Source: a virus. From it: a DNA stretch of 43,537 nucleotides. The DNA lies in the IMG/VR virus record IMGVR_UViG_3300008113_000264, positions 1 through 43,537 of that record; one strand, written 5' to 3'. Position numbers and translations under genes: made by a program. The notes under the pieces are model-generated. The model did not search any database and was not told where the DNA came from. It was given only the letters and a program-made list of their open reading frames with translations. This document shows, in pieces, positions 10,315 through 18,856 of this stretch; position 1 is the first letter of the stretch; the number at the start of each line of letters is the position of its first letter.

Positions 10315-10774
10315 AGAACTTTACGGAAATATAATCCCATTACCTGAAAATGTTGTTAATTATTTACAACAATGTTTTGAAGCCGCTAGTGGTGACGAAT
10401 CGGTAGAAGGATATAAAAGAAATAAAGAATTACGAGAAAAAGGGGAAGTTAGTTATCAACAATTAAAACGAATGAAAAATTGGTTTGATAATTTCAACGG
10501 ACACGAGAATGATAAGCCGTATATTTTAAACGGTGGTCATTATGTAAAAAGTTGGGTAAATGATACTTTAACATCTATGAGGGATGGTAATAGATTAGGT
10601 AAAGAAATTAAATCTGTTGTTTTACCAAATCAATTTAACCAAGAACATCAGAAAGATGATTTAAGTAGTTTAAATAGACCAAGTAAATCTCACAACTCAA
10701 CAGTTGGTCAATATAATCTTGAAATAACTGAGAGTTTGAAACGAATAAACGATTTGATTAAAAAAATAATTTAA
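10307..10774 (+). CDS. Unknown phage protein (155 aa)
   Basis: Compact, mostly helical protein. It has a conserved-looking core: QLKRMKNWFDNFNG, then KPYILNGGHYVKSWVNDTL. The C-terminal helix EITESLKRINDLIKKII is amphipathic and resembles the C-terminal helix of the 219-aa protein at 29453-30112. No catalytic motif is evident and I cannot name the family. The start overlaps the end of the preceding gene by 8 bases. The next gene begins 2 bases after its stop, so it is part of a tightly coupled operon. It may be a minor virion protein, based only on context. Confidence 0.6.
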   Translation: MNKELYGNIIPLPENVVNYLQQCFEAASGDESVEGYKRNKELREKGEVSYQQLKRMKNWFDNFNGHENDKPYILNGGHYVKSWVNDTLTSMRDGNRLGKEIKSVVLPNQFNQEHQKDDLSSLNRPSKSHNSTVGQYNLEITESLKRINDLIKKII

Positions 10775-10776
10775 TT

Positions 10777-11073
10777 ATGCCAGTTAATGAACCTTTAAAT
10801 TTTGAACAACCAAAAAATAAATTGTCAGATATTGCTGAACAAGAAAGAAAAAAACTTTTACCTAAAAATGATTATGAGAAAGATGTGGACCAATATTCAT
10901 CAGTACACCCTGACGCATTAGCCACAGGAGATGCTCAAGGTAAAGGTACAGGTGGTGATTTGGATACTTATAATGATGGCGCGGGTGCTATCCAAGATAT
11001 TATTGAAAGAAAATCTGAAATTGTATTTAATCAATATAAATCAAACAATCCATATACTACACCAAGTGCGTAA
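10777..11073 (+). CDS. Unknown phage protein (98 aa)
   Basis: Small hydrophilic protein. A Gly/Asp-rich middle (GDAQGKGTGGDLDTYNDGAG) is probably flexible, and a C-terminal helix follows (AIQDIIERKSEIVF). There is no membrane segment or signal peptide. Its stop TAA and the ATG of the next gene overlap as TAATG, suggesting translational coupling. The function is unknown. The family is not recognised with confidence. Confidence 0.55.
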   Translation: MPVNEPLNFEQPKNKLSDIAEQERKKLLPKNDYEKDVDQYSSVHPDALATGDAQGKGTGGDLDTYNDGAGAIQDIIERKSEIVFNQYKSNNPYTTPSA

Positions 11074-11465
11074 TGAAACTTTACAATACATTTAAAAATC
11101 TTATTTTAGAAGTAGCGTCAGTTGATTCAATTGTTGATGCGATTAAAAATAAGAAAAAAATTGTCATCTATTATGATGGGGACGAACCTGGAGGTGGTGG
11201 TTTACGTGAAATAGAACCTGTTTGTTTTGGTTATAGTAAAGCGGATAACCCAATAGTAAGGGCTTGGGATTCTGAAGGTGCTTCACATACGGCTTATAAA
11301 GGTGAACAACCATTACCGGGATGGAGAATTTTTAGAGTTGATAAAATAATGTCTTTTAAAGACACGGGTGAAAATTTTACTGAAGTAAGACCTGGGTATA
11401 ACCCAAATGGTGATAAAAGTATGACTACCGTAATTATTAATTCGGTATTTGATAATTTAACTTAA
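11073..11465 (+). CDS. WYL-like domain protein (130 aa)
   Basis: The first ~20 residues (MKLYNTFKNLILEVAS) look like a separate amphipathic tag. Residues about 28-105 resemble the WYL/SH3-like beta-barrel of bacterial regulators: KIVIYYDG, LREIEPVCFGYSKADNPIVRA, then GWRIFRVDKI. These match the usual strand-turn pattern of (I/V)xIxY, RxIEPxxLG, xxxRAW and (F)RxDRI. The helix-turn-helix usually found before WYL in cellular regulators is absent, so this is a WYL-only protein. WYL domains bind nucleic acid or nucleotide ligands and regulate attached partners. What this one binds is unknown. It is coupled to the gene before by TAATG. The assignment rests on pattern recognition only. Confidence 0.5.
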   Translation: MKLYNTFKNLILEVASVDSIVDAIKNKKKIVIYYDGDEPGGGGLREIEPVCFGYSKADNPIVRAWDSEGASHTAYKGEQPLPGWRIFRVDKIMSFKDTGENFTEVRPGYNPNGDKSMTTVIINSVFDNLT

Positions 11466-11476
11466 TTTAAAAAAAT

Positions 11477-12097
11477 ATGACAAGCGAACAAGATTTAATG
11501 ATGAAATTGGTTACCGCTAAAAAAATTATGAACAAACATAATGAAATAGGTAGAGGAGGAATACCGGCTGAAAGACCATCATCACCTGTTGTTGAAGAGT
11601 ATTCAGCAACAAATTCAAGATACAATATTCCCCAAGAATATATGAATGAATCATTAACTATGGGACACACACAAAATGATGATATTAATTATCCGTTACT
11701 ATCTGAATCACATGTTACTCAAATGAAATCATCACAACCATTAACTAATGATAGAATATTATCCTCAAGGTTACCTGATGAAATCAAACAATTAATGATA
11801 GAACACCCAATATCTCAACCTTCAAACCCTTTGACTTCAGGACCAACAATTAGTGATGAGTTAGTGGAAAAAGCGTCAAGATTAATGGGAACTCAAAAAC
11901 CTAAATCACAACCTCAGTCTCAATCACAACCATCTAATGAAAGTTTAAAAGATATGATTCGTGAGGCGGTTAGAGATGTATTATCTGAGAACGGATTAAT
12001 TACCGAATCAGTTTCTAAATCTAATGATGTTTTTTCATTTAGAGTTGGTAAACATGTTTTTGAAGGTAAAGTTACTAAAGTAAAAAAAGTTAGTTAA
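11477..12097 (+). CDS. Unknown, probably disordered phage protein (206 aa)
   Basis: The sequence is rich in Ser, Pro, Gln and Asn and is likely disordered through its middle, including a KSQPQSQSQPSN linker. The ends look structured: an N-terminal helix (EQDLMMKLVTAKKIMNKH) and a C-terminal part with a helix ESLKDMIREAVRDVLSE followed by a small beta segment (FSFRVGKHVFEGKVTKV). The layout, a helix plus a short beta tail after a flexible linker, resembles minor core or scaffold-associated proteins, but no family is recognised. It is the last gene of the unit. A strong terminator begins 25 bases after its stop. Confidence 0.55.
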   Translation: MTSEQDLMMKLVTAKKIMNKHNEIGRGGIPAERPSSPVVEEYSATNSRYNIPQEYMNESLTMGHTQNDDINYPLLSESHVTQMKSSQPLTNDRILSSRLPDEIKQLMIEHPISQPSNPLTSGPTISDELVEKASRLMGTQKPKSQPQSQSQPSNESLKDMIREAVRDVLSENGLITESVSKSNDVFSFRVGKHVFEGKVTKVKKVS

Positions 12098-12122
12098 TTT
12101 TATAACTCACATATCTTAGTTT

Positions 12123-12148
12123 AACCCACCTAATTTGGTGGGTTTTTT
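12123..12148 (+). terminator. Rho-independent terminator
   Basis: Inverted repeat AACCCACC / GGTGGGTT with a six-base loop, followed by a run of six T after the stem core. It ends the 9466-12097 operon and separates it from the glycan and nucleotide operon. Confidence 0.85.
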
Positions 12149-12159
12149 ATTTTTCTAAA

Positions 12160-12188
12160 TTGACTTATTAAAATACAACGTATATACT
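12160..12188 (+). promoter_or_regulatory. Sigma70-like promoter
   Basis: TTGACT and TATACT are separated by 17 bases in the gap between the terminator and the glycosyltransferase gene at 12239. This matches the general bacterial -35/-10 layout, and the 141-base gap holds nothing else obvious. The host is probably a Bacteroidota species, whose main promoters differ (TTTG and TAnnTTTG), so it may be read poorly or may be an early phage promoter adapted from elsewhere. The resulting leader would be about 45 bases. Confidence 0.4.
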
Positions 12189-12238
12189 TTAATTACAAAT
12201 TGGTTTATTAACCGATATTAAATAATTTAAATAAAATT

Positions 12239-13450
12239 ATGAGTAAAATTAAAGTATTAGTAGTACCATCAGACAAAACAGGTGTTGGGAAATTTAGGTC
12301 GGTTGACCCTCACACGTATTTACAGGATATGTATCCTGATGATTTTCACGTAGAAATTGATTACGAACCAAAAATAAATGATTTAAACTATTGGAAACAA
12401 TACCAAATAGTTCATGCTCATAGGTCTATTGGTCACGATTATGATTCAGTACCATTATTGATTAATAAATTAAAACAAATGGGTATTATAGTAATTGTTG
12501 ATATTGATGACTATTGGTTACCAACAAAAGAACATCCTATCCATCAAATAATTGTGCAAAATAAGTTACATACTAAAATTGTTAATAACCTAAAAGCCGC
12601 TGATTATGTAACAACAACTACTAAATTTTTTGCCGATGAAATCAGTAAGTTTAATAAAAATGTTATAGTGTTACCTAACGCGATTAATCCAAATGAACCT
12701 CAATTTAATCAACCAACATTTAAGTCTGATAGGATTAGAATTGGGTGGTTAGGTGGTTCATCACACGAGCATGATTTAAAGTTATTAGAAGGTTTTGTGG
12801 GTAAAAATGTATCAATTAATGATAAAGTTAGATACGTTTTATGTGGTTTTGATACTAGAGGTACGATAACTGAAATCAATAAAGTGACAGGTGAACAAAA
12901 ACAAAGACCGATTAAACCTAACGAAACTGTTTGGTCAAGATACGAAAAAATATTCACTAATAACTATAAAATTCTCAGTGAAGACTACAAAAAATATTTG
13001 TTAGAGTTTGTTGAGAAACCTTATGAATCTGATGAGGATATCTCATATGAAAGAGTATGGACAAAACCAATTAATTCATATGCCGCTAACTATTCAAAAT
13101 TTGATATATCTTTAGCACCAATTAAAGACCATATCTTTAACAGAATGAAATCTCAACTTAAAGTTATTGAAGCGGGATTTTATAAGAAAGCATTAATCGC
13201 CTCAGAAGTTGGTCCCTACACAATTGATTTAAAACATTGTTTAAAGAATGGTGAATTTGTTGATGGTAACGCAATGTTAGTTGATAAATCACGTAATGGT
13301 GATTGGGCGTACTACATCAAAAAATTAGTTAACAACCCTAATCTAATTGAGGATATGGGTAATAGATTATATGAAACGGTTAAGGACGTTTATAGTTTAG
13401 AAACCGTAACTAAAACAAGAGCTGAATTTTACAAATCTTTAATTAAATAA
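12239..13450 (+). CDS. GT-B-fold glycosyltransferase
   Basis: 403 aa, a normal length for a GT-B enzyme. The N-terminal Rossmann half carries VLVVPSDKTGVGKFR and VDIDDYW (residues 87-93), a segment typical of phage and bacterial GT4-like proteins. The linker to the second half runs VIVLPNAIN, then RIRIGWLGGSSHEHDL (about 166-180). The C-terminal half has KSQLKVIEAGFYKKALIAS, the position of the acceptor/donor-binding EX7E-type segment. It would transfer a sugar from a nucleotide donor. The acceptor could be a virion protein, phage DNA or a host surface glycan. The gene is first in a long plus-strand operon and is followed after 2 bases by the exonuclease gene. Fold assignment is firm; donor and acceptor are unknown. 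Confidence 0.8.
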   Translation: MSKIKVLVVPSDKTGVGKFRSVDPHTYLQDMYPDDFHVEIDYEPKINDLNYWKQYQIVHAHRSIGHDYDSVPLLINKLKQMGIIVIVDIDDYWLPTKEHPIHQIIVQNKLHTKIVNNLKAADYVTTTTKFFADEISKFNKNVIVLPNAINPNEPQFNQPTFKSDRIRIGWLGGSSHEHDLKLLEGFVGKNVSINDKVRYVLCGFDTRGTITEINKVTGEQKQRPIKPNETVWSRYEKIFTNNYKILSEDYKKYLLEFVEKPYESDEDISYERVWTKPINSYAANYSKFDISLAPIKDHIFNRMKSQLKVIEAGFYKKALIASEVGPYTIDLKHCLKNGEFVDGNAMLVDKSRNGDWAYYIKKLVNNPNLIEDMGNRLYETVKDVYSLETVTKTRAEFYKSLIK

Positions 13451-13452
13451 AA

Positions 13453-14184
13453 ATGATAAAAATACCATTAACTAAGATTTTATTCTTAGATATTGAAACC
13501 GTTGGGATTGAAAAAGATTACGACACTTGTCTTGAAAAAAGACCTGAGATTGCAAATCAATTTATGAAGTATTATGATTGGTTTCAGAAACGATTTCCTG
13601 AAGACCATATTAATCCACCAAACAATATTGATGAAAGAACTAAAAGGATTAATCAGGTTTTTAGTAAAAGAACCGCATTAGTTCCTGAGTTCGCTAAAAT
13701 TGTTTGTGTTAACGTTCAGTTCGTAACTGATAATGGTGATGTTAAATCACAATCATTTTCAGGTGATGATGAAAAAGAACTATTACGTAATTGTAAAAAA
13801 GTCTTAGATAAATGTTATAAATTGGATTTTCATATCTGTGGTCATAATCTAAAGAATTTTGACATTCCGATGTTGGCAAAACGAATGATAATCAATGGCA
13901 TCTCACCTTCAATTATGTTACCATCATACGATACTAAACCTTGGGAAGTTAAAGCGATTGATACTAAAGATATTTGGCAATACGGTGCCTACACTTCAAT
14001 TGGGTCATTAGATTTGTTATGTACATCATTAGGAGTTCCTTCACCAAAAGAAGGTGACGTGACGGGTGATAAAGTACACACCGCTTATTGGAATGAGGGT
14101 AAATTAAAAGAAATCACTGAATACTGTGAACGTGATGTTAAAGTATTAATTGATATAATCATAAAACTTAAAGAATTGGAATAA
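13453..14184 (+). CDS. PolB-like 3'-5' exonuclease (DnaQ superfamily)
   Basis: All three exonuclease motifs are visible. Exo I is LFLDIET (Asp13, Glu15), Exo II is GHNLKNFDIPML (Asp137) and Exo III is EYCERDVKVL (Tyr224 to Asp228). The layout and 243-aa length fit the stand-alone predicted PolB-like 3'-5' exonuclease family (DNA_pol_B_exo2) rather than a full polymerase. It should remove nucleotides from DNA 3' ends with two metal ions and may serve proofreading, repair or DNA processing in replication. Its ATG lies 2 bases after the preceding stop, and its own stop overlaps the dUTPase start. Confidence 0.88.
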   Translation: MIKIPLTKILFLDIETVGIEKDYDTCLEKRPEIANQFMKYYDWFQKRFPEDHINPPNNIDERTKRINQVFSKRTALVPEFAKIVCVNVQFVTDNGDVKSQSFSGDDEKELLRNCKKVLDKCYKLDFHICGHNLKNFDIPMLAKRMIINGISPSIMLPSYDTKPWEVKAIDTKDIWQYGAYTSIGSLDLLCTSLGVPSPKEGDVTGDKVHTAYWNEGKLKEITEYCERDVKVLIDIIIKLKELE

Positions 14185-14774
14185 TGAAAAACGAATTTTT
14201 AAACAACGAAAATTTTAAAGACCTATTTGATTCTGAATTATTAAATGATGATGATTTGGATTATGATAAGATACTAGAAGAGACTGGTCTTGATTTAAAA
14301 GAATTGGAAAGAGAATTTAATGATTATAGTCCTAAACTACCTTTGGAATATAAAAAACTTTCCGATAATTCAGTAGAACCTACCTATAATTATGAAACCG
14401 ATTCAGGATTTGATTTATACTCAACTGTAGAGATTACAATACCCCCTTTTGGTAGAGTTTTAGTACCAACAGGGTTATCATTTAATATTCCTGATGGGTA
14501 TGAGATACAAGTTAGAAGTAAAAGTGGATTAGCAATTAATCAAGGTTTGATGTGTTTAAATTCGCCAGGAACTGTTGATAGCGGATATGTAGGTGAAGTT
14601 AAGGTAATTATTTTCAACACTAACAATGATGAGGTTGTAATCAATAAAGGTATGAAAGTTGCTCAAGCGGTTTTATGCCCCGTAGTTAATGGTAAATGGG
14701 TTGATTTAGTAAAAACTGATAAAGAATTCTCTAAAGATAGAGGAGATAAAGGATTTGGTTCAACAGGAATATAA
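14184..14774 (+). CDS. dut: dUTPase (dUTP diphosphatase), trimeric type
   Basis: The C-terminal ~135 residues carry the five conserved motifs of trimeric dUTPases in order: SGFDLYS (74-80), RSKSGLA (111-117), GTVDSGYVGEV (129-139, with catalytic Asp132 and Tyr135), GMKVAQAVLCPV, and RGDKGFGSTG at the C-terminus for active-site closure. It hydrolyses dUTP to dUMP and pyrophosphate, keeping uracil out of phage DNA and supplying dUMP. An acidic N-terminal extension of about 55 residues (rich in Asp, Glu, Asn and Leu) is not part of the enzyme fold and is longer than in usual family members. Its role is unknown. It overlaps the exonuclease gene by 1 base. Confidence 0.93.
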   Translation: MKNEFLNNENFKDLFDSELLNDDDLDYDKILEETGLDLKELEREFNDYSPKLPLEYKKLSDNSVEPTYNYETDSGFDLYSTVEITIPPFGRVLVPTGLSFNIPDGYEIQVRSKSGLAINQGLMCLNSPGTVDSGYVGEVKVIIFNTNNDEVVINKGMKVAQAVLCPVVNGKWVDLVKTDKEFSKDRGDKGFGSTGI

Positions 14775-14775
14775 G

Positions 14776-15528
14776 ATGAATAAAATAATATTATCCGTAG
14801 GTGCTGATGATAGATATCTTCAAAACCCACATTTAAAAAACTATTTCAAATCAATTAGTCAAAACTCAAACTTTGACGAAAATGCGTTAGTTTATTTAGG
14901 TAATAATGAAGTTCAACTTGATTATGAAAACATTAAAGTATTCAAAGTTAATCCTGAATCAATAGTTAAGAAAAATAGTAATAATTGTATTCAACATGGT
15001 GAATTTTTAAATTCTAAAAACTTTGATAACTATTCTGATTCTGACATAATTGTGTTTACTGATGGTGATATGACATTACAACGAAATTTAAATGAGAATG
15101 AAATTAAAATCTTACGAAATTTAAATGATGATGACGTATACATTGGTTACAATCAATCACCAAATGACACATTAGTTAATGAATATTTCAGGTTACAACC
15201 AACTCAACATATACCTGAAATGTTTAATAATATTGGTAAAATTAAAGTTTATAACACCGGTGTTGTTGGTATGAATAAAAAAACTTGGAATAAACTTAAA
15301 AATAGATATATTGAATTATATGACTCAATTAATCAATTATTTAGACATTACGCTAAACAACAATGGTTAATCTGTTATATTATTGGAACTGAAAAATATA
15401 ATATAATTGAAATGGGTTATGAAGTTCATAATCATACACATTATCCCTCTCCAATTGGAACAACTAACGAAAATGGTTTAGTTAAATACAATGGTGAAAC
15501 GGTGTTATTTAAACACAGATGGTTTTAA
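14776..15528 (+). CDS. GT-A-fold glycosyltransferase-like protein
   Basis: 250 aa from the ATG at 14776, just after the dUTPase stop. A longer in-frame start at 14755 would overlap dut and is less likely. The sequence begins with a Rossmann-like strand (KIILSVGADDRY) and carries DIIVFTDGDMTLQ with a DxD metal and nucleotide-sugar motif at residues 96-98. The downstream segment KVYNTGVVGMNKKTWNKL is typical of GT-A enzymes that position the acceptor. It is probably a nucleotide-sugar transferase of the viral glycan cassette. The next frame opens within its last codons and the methyltransferase starts 10 bases after its stop. Donor and acceptor cannot be read from the sequence. Confidence 0.65.
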   Translation: MNKIILSVGADDRYLQNPHLKNYFKSISQNSNFDENALVYLGNNEVQLDYENIKVFKVNPESIVKKNSNNCIQHGEFLNSKNFDNYSDSDIIVFTDGDMTLQRNLNENEIKILRNLNDDDVYIGYNQSPNDTLVNEYFRLQPTQHIPEMFNNIGKIKVYNTGVVGMNKKTWNKLKNRYIELYDSINQLFRHYAKQQWLICYIIGTEKYNIIEMGYEVHNHTHYPSPIGTTNENGLVKYNGETVLFKHRWF

Positions 15529-15538
15529 AAATAAATTT

Positions 15539-16204
15539 ATGGAAAATTTACTAGCATTAATAAAAAATTTAGATATTAAAAAAATTGACGAATCTGAATT
15601 AGAAAATTTTTTACCTAATTTAGGTATGAATAATGAAAATTTAAATGAAATGCCAAAACATTTAAGTAAATATTATGGTAAAGGGTTAAAGTTTTGGCAA
15701 TACCCAAATCAATTCAGTAAATATTTAAAATATTTGACTAATAAAAATATAAATTCATATCTTGAGATTGGTTGTCGATGGGGAGGTACATTCATTATAA
15801 CTTCAGAATTTTTAAAATTGAGTAATAGTGATGTGAAATTATTTTGTTGTGATTTAATACCAAAATCTGATGTTTTAACCGAATATTCTAATCATCAAGA
15901 ATATGTTTTTATAAGAACAAGTAGTTTTAAGTTAGATAAAAGTATGATACCTCACAATATTGATTTAATATTAATTGATGGGGACCATACTTATAATGGT
16001 GTTAAAAACGACTTTCAAGTATCTAAACAATTTAACCCTAAGTACGTTGTGTTTCACGATATTAAAAGTTCAGTGTGTCCCGGTGTCGTTAAATTCTGGA
16101 ATGAAATAAAACAAGATTATCCCCATTATGAATTTATAGACCAATATGACAGTGTTAATGGTGATTTCTTAGGGATTGGTGTTATTGAATTGAATAATGA
16201 ATAA
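15539..16204 (+). CDS. Class I SAM-dependent methyltransferase (Methyltransf_24/CmcI-like)
   Basis: 222 aa from the ATG at 15539. The frame is open back to 15491, but this overlaps the preceding gene. Motif I, which binds SAM, is YLEIGCRWGGT (74-84). An acidic strand end follows at LFCCDL, and the characteristic LILIDGDHTYNGVKND (143-158) and VVFHDI segments match the Methyltransf_24 family. Members often methylate sugars or small hydroxyl or amino groups and are frequent in capsule and phage glycan clusters. The setting between a glycosyltransferase and UDP-galactopyranose mutase supports sugar O-methylation, which remains an inference. Its end overlaps the mutase start by 8 bases. Confidence 0.82.
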   Translation: MENLLALIKNLDIKKIDESELENFLPNLGMNNENLNEMPKHLSKYYGKGLKFWQYPNQFSKYLKYLTNKNINSYLEIGCRWGGTFIITSEFLKLSNSDVKLFCCDLIPKSDVLTEYSNHQEYVFIRTSSFKLDKSMIPHNIDLILIDGDHTYNGVKNDFQVSKQFNPKYVVFHDIKSSVCPGVVKFWNEIKQDYPHYEFIDQYDSVNGDFLGIGVIELNNE

Positions 16205-17288
16205 ATACGATTATTTAATTGTTGGGTCAGGATTATTTGGGTCTATATGTGCTCGAGAATTAACCGATTTAGGCCTTAAATGTTTAGTCGTTGAAAAACG
16301 AGAACATATTGGTGGTAATTGTTATACTAAAAAAATTGAAGGTATTGATGTTCATGTTTACGGAGCACACATCTTTCATACTTCAAATAAAGAAACTTGG
16401 GATTATGTTAATAGATTCGTGGAGTTTAATAATTACAGACATCACGTTATTGGTAATTATAAAAACACTTTATATTCATTACCATTTAATATGTTCACGT
16501 TTAATAAACTTTGGGGTGTTAACACACCTGAAGAGGCTAAAAATAAAATTGATAGTCAAAAGTTTGAAGGTGTACCCACAAATTTAGAAGAACAAGCCTT
16601 ATCTATTGTGGGTGAGGATGTTTATAATAAACTAATAAAAGGGTATACTGAAAAACAATGGATGAAATCCCCCAAAGAATTACCATCATCAATAATCAAA
16701 CGATTACCTGTTAGATTCACATTTGATAATAATTATTTTTTTGACACATATCAGGGAATCCCTAAAAATGGTTATACTGAATTATTTGAGAAGTTATTAG
16801 ATAATATTGAAGTTAAACTTAATACTGACTTTTTTGATGACGTTGATTACTATAAGTCAATATCATCACATATAATATATACAGGACCAATTGATAGATA
16901 TTTTAATTATTCGTTAGGTAATTTGGAATATAGACCATTGAGATTTGAAACCGAAATTGTTGACACCGAAAATTATCAAGGACATTCGGTTATCAATTTT
17001 ACCGATATTGATGTACCATATACTAGAATAATTGAACATAAACATTTTAATGTTTCCGAATCAAAAAAAACGGTCATTACTAAAGAATACCCAATAGAAT
17101 GGGATATCAATCAAGAACCTTATTATCCGATAAACGATAAAGAAAATCAGTTACTATACGAAAAATATAAACAATTAAGTTTAAAAGAAACTAATGTATT
17201 TTTTGGTGGTAGACTTGCAGAATATAAATATTATGATATGAATCAAGTGGTTGACTCGGCACTTGAGTTTATTCATAACATTTCATAA
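16197..17288 (+). CDS. glf: UDP-galactopyranose mutase
   Basis: 363 aa, the normal length for bacterial enzymes. The FAD Rossmann motif is LIVGSGLFGSICARELTDLG, followed by VVEKREHIGGNCYT. The family signature VHVYGAHIFHTSN comes next, then YSLPFNMFTFNKLWG, GYTEKQWMKSPKELP and the C-terminal GGRLAEYKYYDMNQVVDSAL that closes on FAD. The enzyme interconverts UDP-galactopyranose and UDP-galactofuranose in the cytoplasm using reduced FAD. UDP-Galf is then used by galactofuranosyltransferases, so one or more neighbouring glycosyltransferases may be Galf-specific. No truncation or missing motif is apparent. Confidence 0.95.
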   Translation: MNKYDYLIVGSGLFGSICARELTDLGLKCLVVEKREHIGGNCYTKKIEGIDVHVYGAHIFHTSNKETWDYVNRFVEFNNYRHHVIGNYKNTLYSLPFNMFTFNKLWGVNTPEEAKNKIDSQKFEGVPTNLEEQALSIVGEDVYNKLIKGYTEKQWMKSPKELPSSIIKRLPVRFTFDNNYFFDTYQGIPKNGYTELFEKLLDNIEVKLNTDFFDDVDYYKSISSHIIYTGPIDRYFNYSLGNLEYRPLRFETEIVDTENYQGHSVINFTDIDVPYTRIIEHKHFNVSESKKTVITKEYPIEWDINQEPYYPINDKENQLLYEKYKQLSLKETNVFFGGRLAEYKYYDMNQVVDSALEFIHNIS

Positions 17289-17296
17289 ATTTAAGT

Positions 17297-18805
17297 ATGA
17301 TAACAATAATTTACTCAACACATAAAGATAAAGAATACAATGATAAGTTTAACGACCATCTTGTATTAACATCAGGACTTCAATGGGTACAAGTTTTACC
17401 CTATGTAAATCATAACGAATACTCATTATCCGAACTTTACAATAAAGGTATTAAAGAATCAAAGTACGATATTATAGTTTGTTGTCATAATGATATTAAA
17501 CTTGAGAAAAATTGGGGTAAAAAATTATTAGAAGATTTTTCTAATAACCCCGAATTCGGTATAATAGGAAAGGCTGGAAGTAGTTATTTTCCTGAGTCAG
17601 GAGTTTATTGGGAACGAATGAGTCAGACTATGGTTGGTCAAGTTTATCACCATCCTGAAGGTCAAAAAAAATGGTTGAGTACGTACTCACCAAAATTACC
17701 TTTTATAATACCTGTGGTAACTATTGATGGGTTGTTTATTGCTTTTGATAAAAGTAAGATTAAACATCAATTTGATGAGTCGTATGGTAAATTTCATTTT
17801 TATGACCACGGATTTTGCATTCCTAATTATTTGGACGATGTTAAAATTGGTGTAACATCATCATTTGAAATAACCCACCAATCGGTTGGTCGTCCTAATA
17901 CAGAGTTTTTTGAATCTAAAGAAAGGTTTATTGAAAAATGGGGTAAGTATTTACCATTAGATTTAAAACCTGAAAGTGTATTTGTTCCTGAAATCAAAGA
18001 AAAACCTATTAAAAATATTGGCAAAGTTGCGGTAATAATACCAACAAAAGGTAAAGTTGAAATGTTATTAGATTGTATTAACTCACTCTATAAACATTGT
18101 AACCCTAATTTATTTGATGTGTTTATTGCCGATACAGGGTCAAGTGATAGTGAAAAACAATTGATTAAAGATAATACACAACATATTGGTAACATCAATT
18201 TAATTGAATATGATTATTACAATTTCGCTAAAATAAATAATGATGTTGTAAAAAACCATATATCTGACAAATATGAATTTTTATTATTTTGTAATAACGA
18301 TATTAAAATACTTAATAATGTGATTTATGGAATGTTAAAAATTTTTAAAGAAAAAAATAAAGTAGGGACTGTTGGGTGTAGATTACATTTTGAGGATAAT
18401 ACAATTCAACACGACAGTATCTTACTTGTTTTAGATAAAACTAAAAATCTTGGACTCACACATAGAAGTCTTGGTAATTATTTTAATTACCATATAAACA
18501 CTTCAGAAGTACCGGGGTCTACCGCAGCATTAATGATGATACGTAAAAAAATATTTATGTCTTGTGGTATGTTTAATGAAAATTATGAAACTTGTTTTGA
18601 AGATGTTGAACTTAATTTAAAATGTTTAACTCTTGGGTTAAAAAATTATTATGACGGTTCGTTAGTTTCGTATCACTTGGAAAGTCAGACAAGAAATGAC
18701 AATGATGACACTATGGAAAAACAAGATAATGATTATGTTAAAGGATTATTACCGTTTATTAATTTAAATTTTGATAAAATTAATAAACAAATAATGGTTT
18801 TATAA
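17297..18805 (+). CDS. Two-domain GT-A glycosyltransferase
   Basis: 502 aa with two GT-A-like units. The N-terminal unit (about 1-225) starts MITIIYSTHKDKEYN and has DIIVCCHNDIKLEKNWGKKL, with the metal-site region as HND. It also has TIDGLFIAFDKSK and resembles the Glyco_tranf_2_5 group. The C-terminal unit (about 240-500) is a GT2 enzyme with VAVIIPTKGKVEMLLDCINS, FLLFCNNDIKILN, PGSTAALMMIRKKIF and FNENYETCFEDVELNLKC. This arrangement is like rhamnosyl or galactofuranosyl transferases that extend a glycan. It follows glf by 8 bases, so Galf transfer is a natural guess but unproven. The preceding and following spacing suggest that it ends one segment of the operon. Confidence 0.82.
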   Translation: MITIIYSTHKDKEYNDKFNDHLVLTSGLQWVQVLPYVNHNEYSLSELYNKGIKESKYDIIVCCHNDIKLEKNWGKKLLEDFSNNPEFGIIGKAGSSYFPESGVYWERMSQTMVGQVYHHPEGQKKWLSTYSPKLPFIIPVVTIDGLFIAFDKSKIKHQFDESYGKFHFYDHGFCIPNYLDDVKIGVTSSFEITHQSVGRPNTEFFESKERFIEKWGKYLPLDLKPESVFVPEIKEKPIKNIGKVAVIIPTKGKVEMLLDCINSLYKHCNPNLFDVFIADTGSSDSEKQLIKDNTQHIGNINLIEYDYYNFAKINNDVVKNHISDKYEFLLFCNNDIKILNNVIYGMLKIFKEKNKVGTVGCRLHFEDNTIQHDSILLVLDKTKNLGLTHRSLGNYFNYHINTSEVPGSTAALMMIRKKIFMSCGMFNENYETCFEDVELNLKCLTLGLKNYYDGSLVSYHLESQTRNDNDDTMEKQDNDYVKGLLPFINLNFDKINKQIMVL

Positions 18806-18808
18806 CTA

Positions 18809-18829
18809 TATTTATGTATAAGAGTTTTA
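18809..18829 (+). promoter_or_regulatory. Possible promoter element shared with the bS21 gene
   Basis: TATATTTATGTATAAGAGT, about 30-40 bases upstream of the PhoH-like gene, closely resembles TATATTTACAATAAGAGT upstream of the bS21 gene at 35414. Both sit at a similar distance from a start codon, in otherwise non-coding gaps. They may be one promoter class distinct from the TATTTAT sites that lie 10-15 bases from starts. Confidence 0.3.
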
Positions 18830-18856
18830 ACTTTTATAAACGTTTAAAAACAATTT

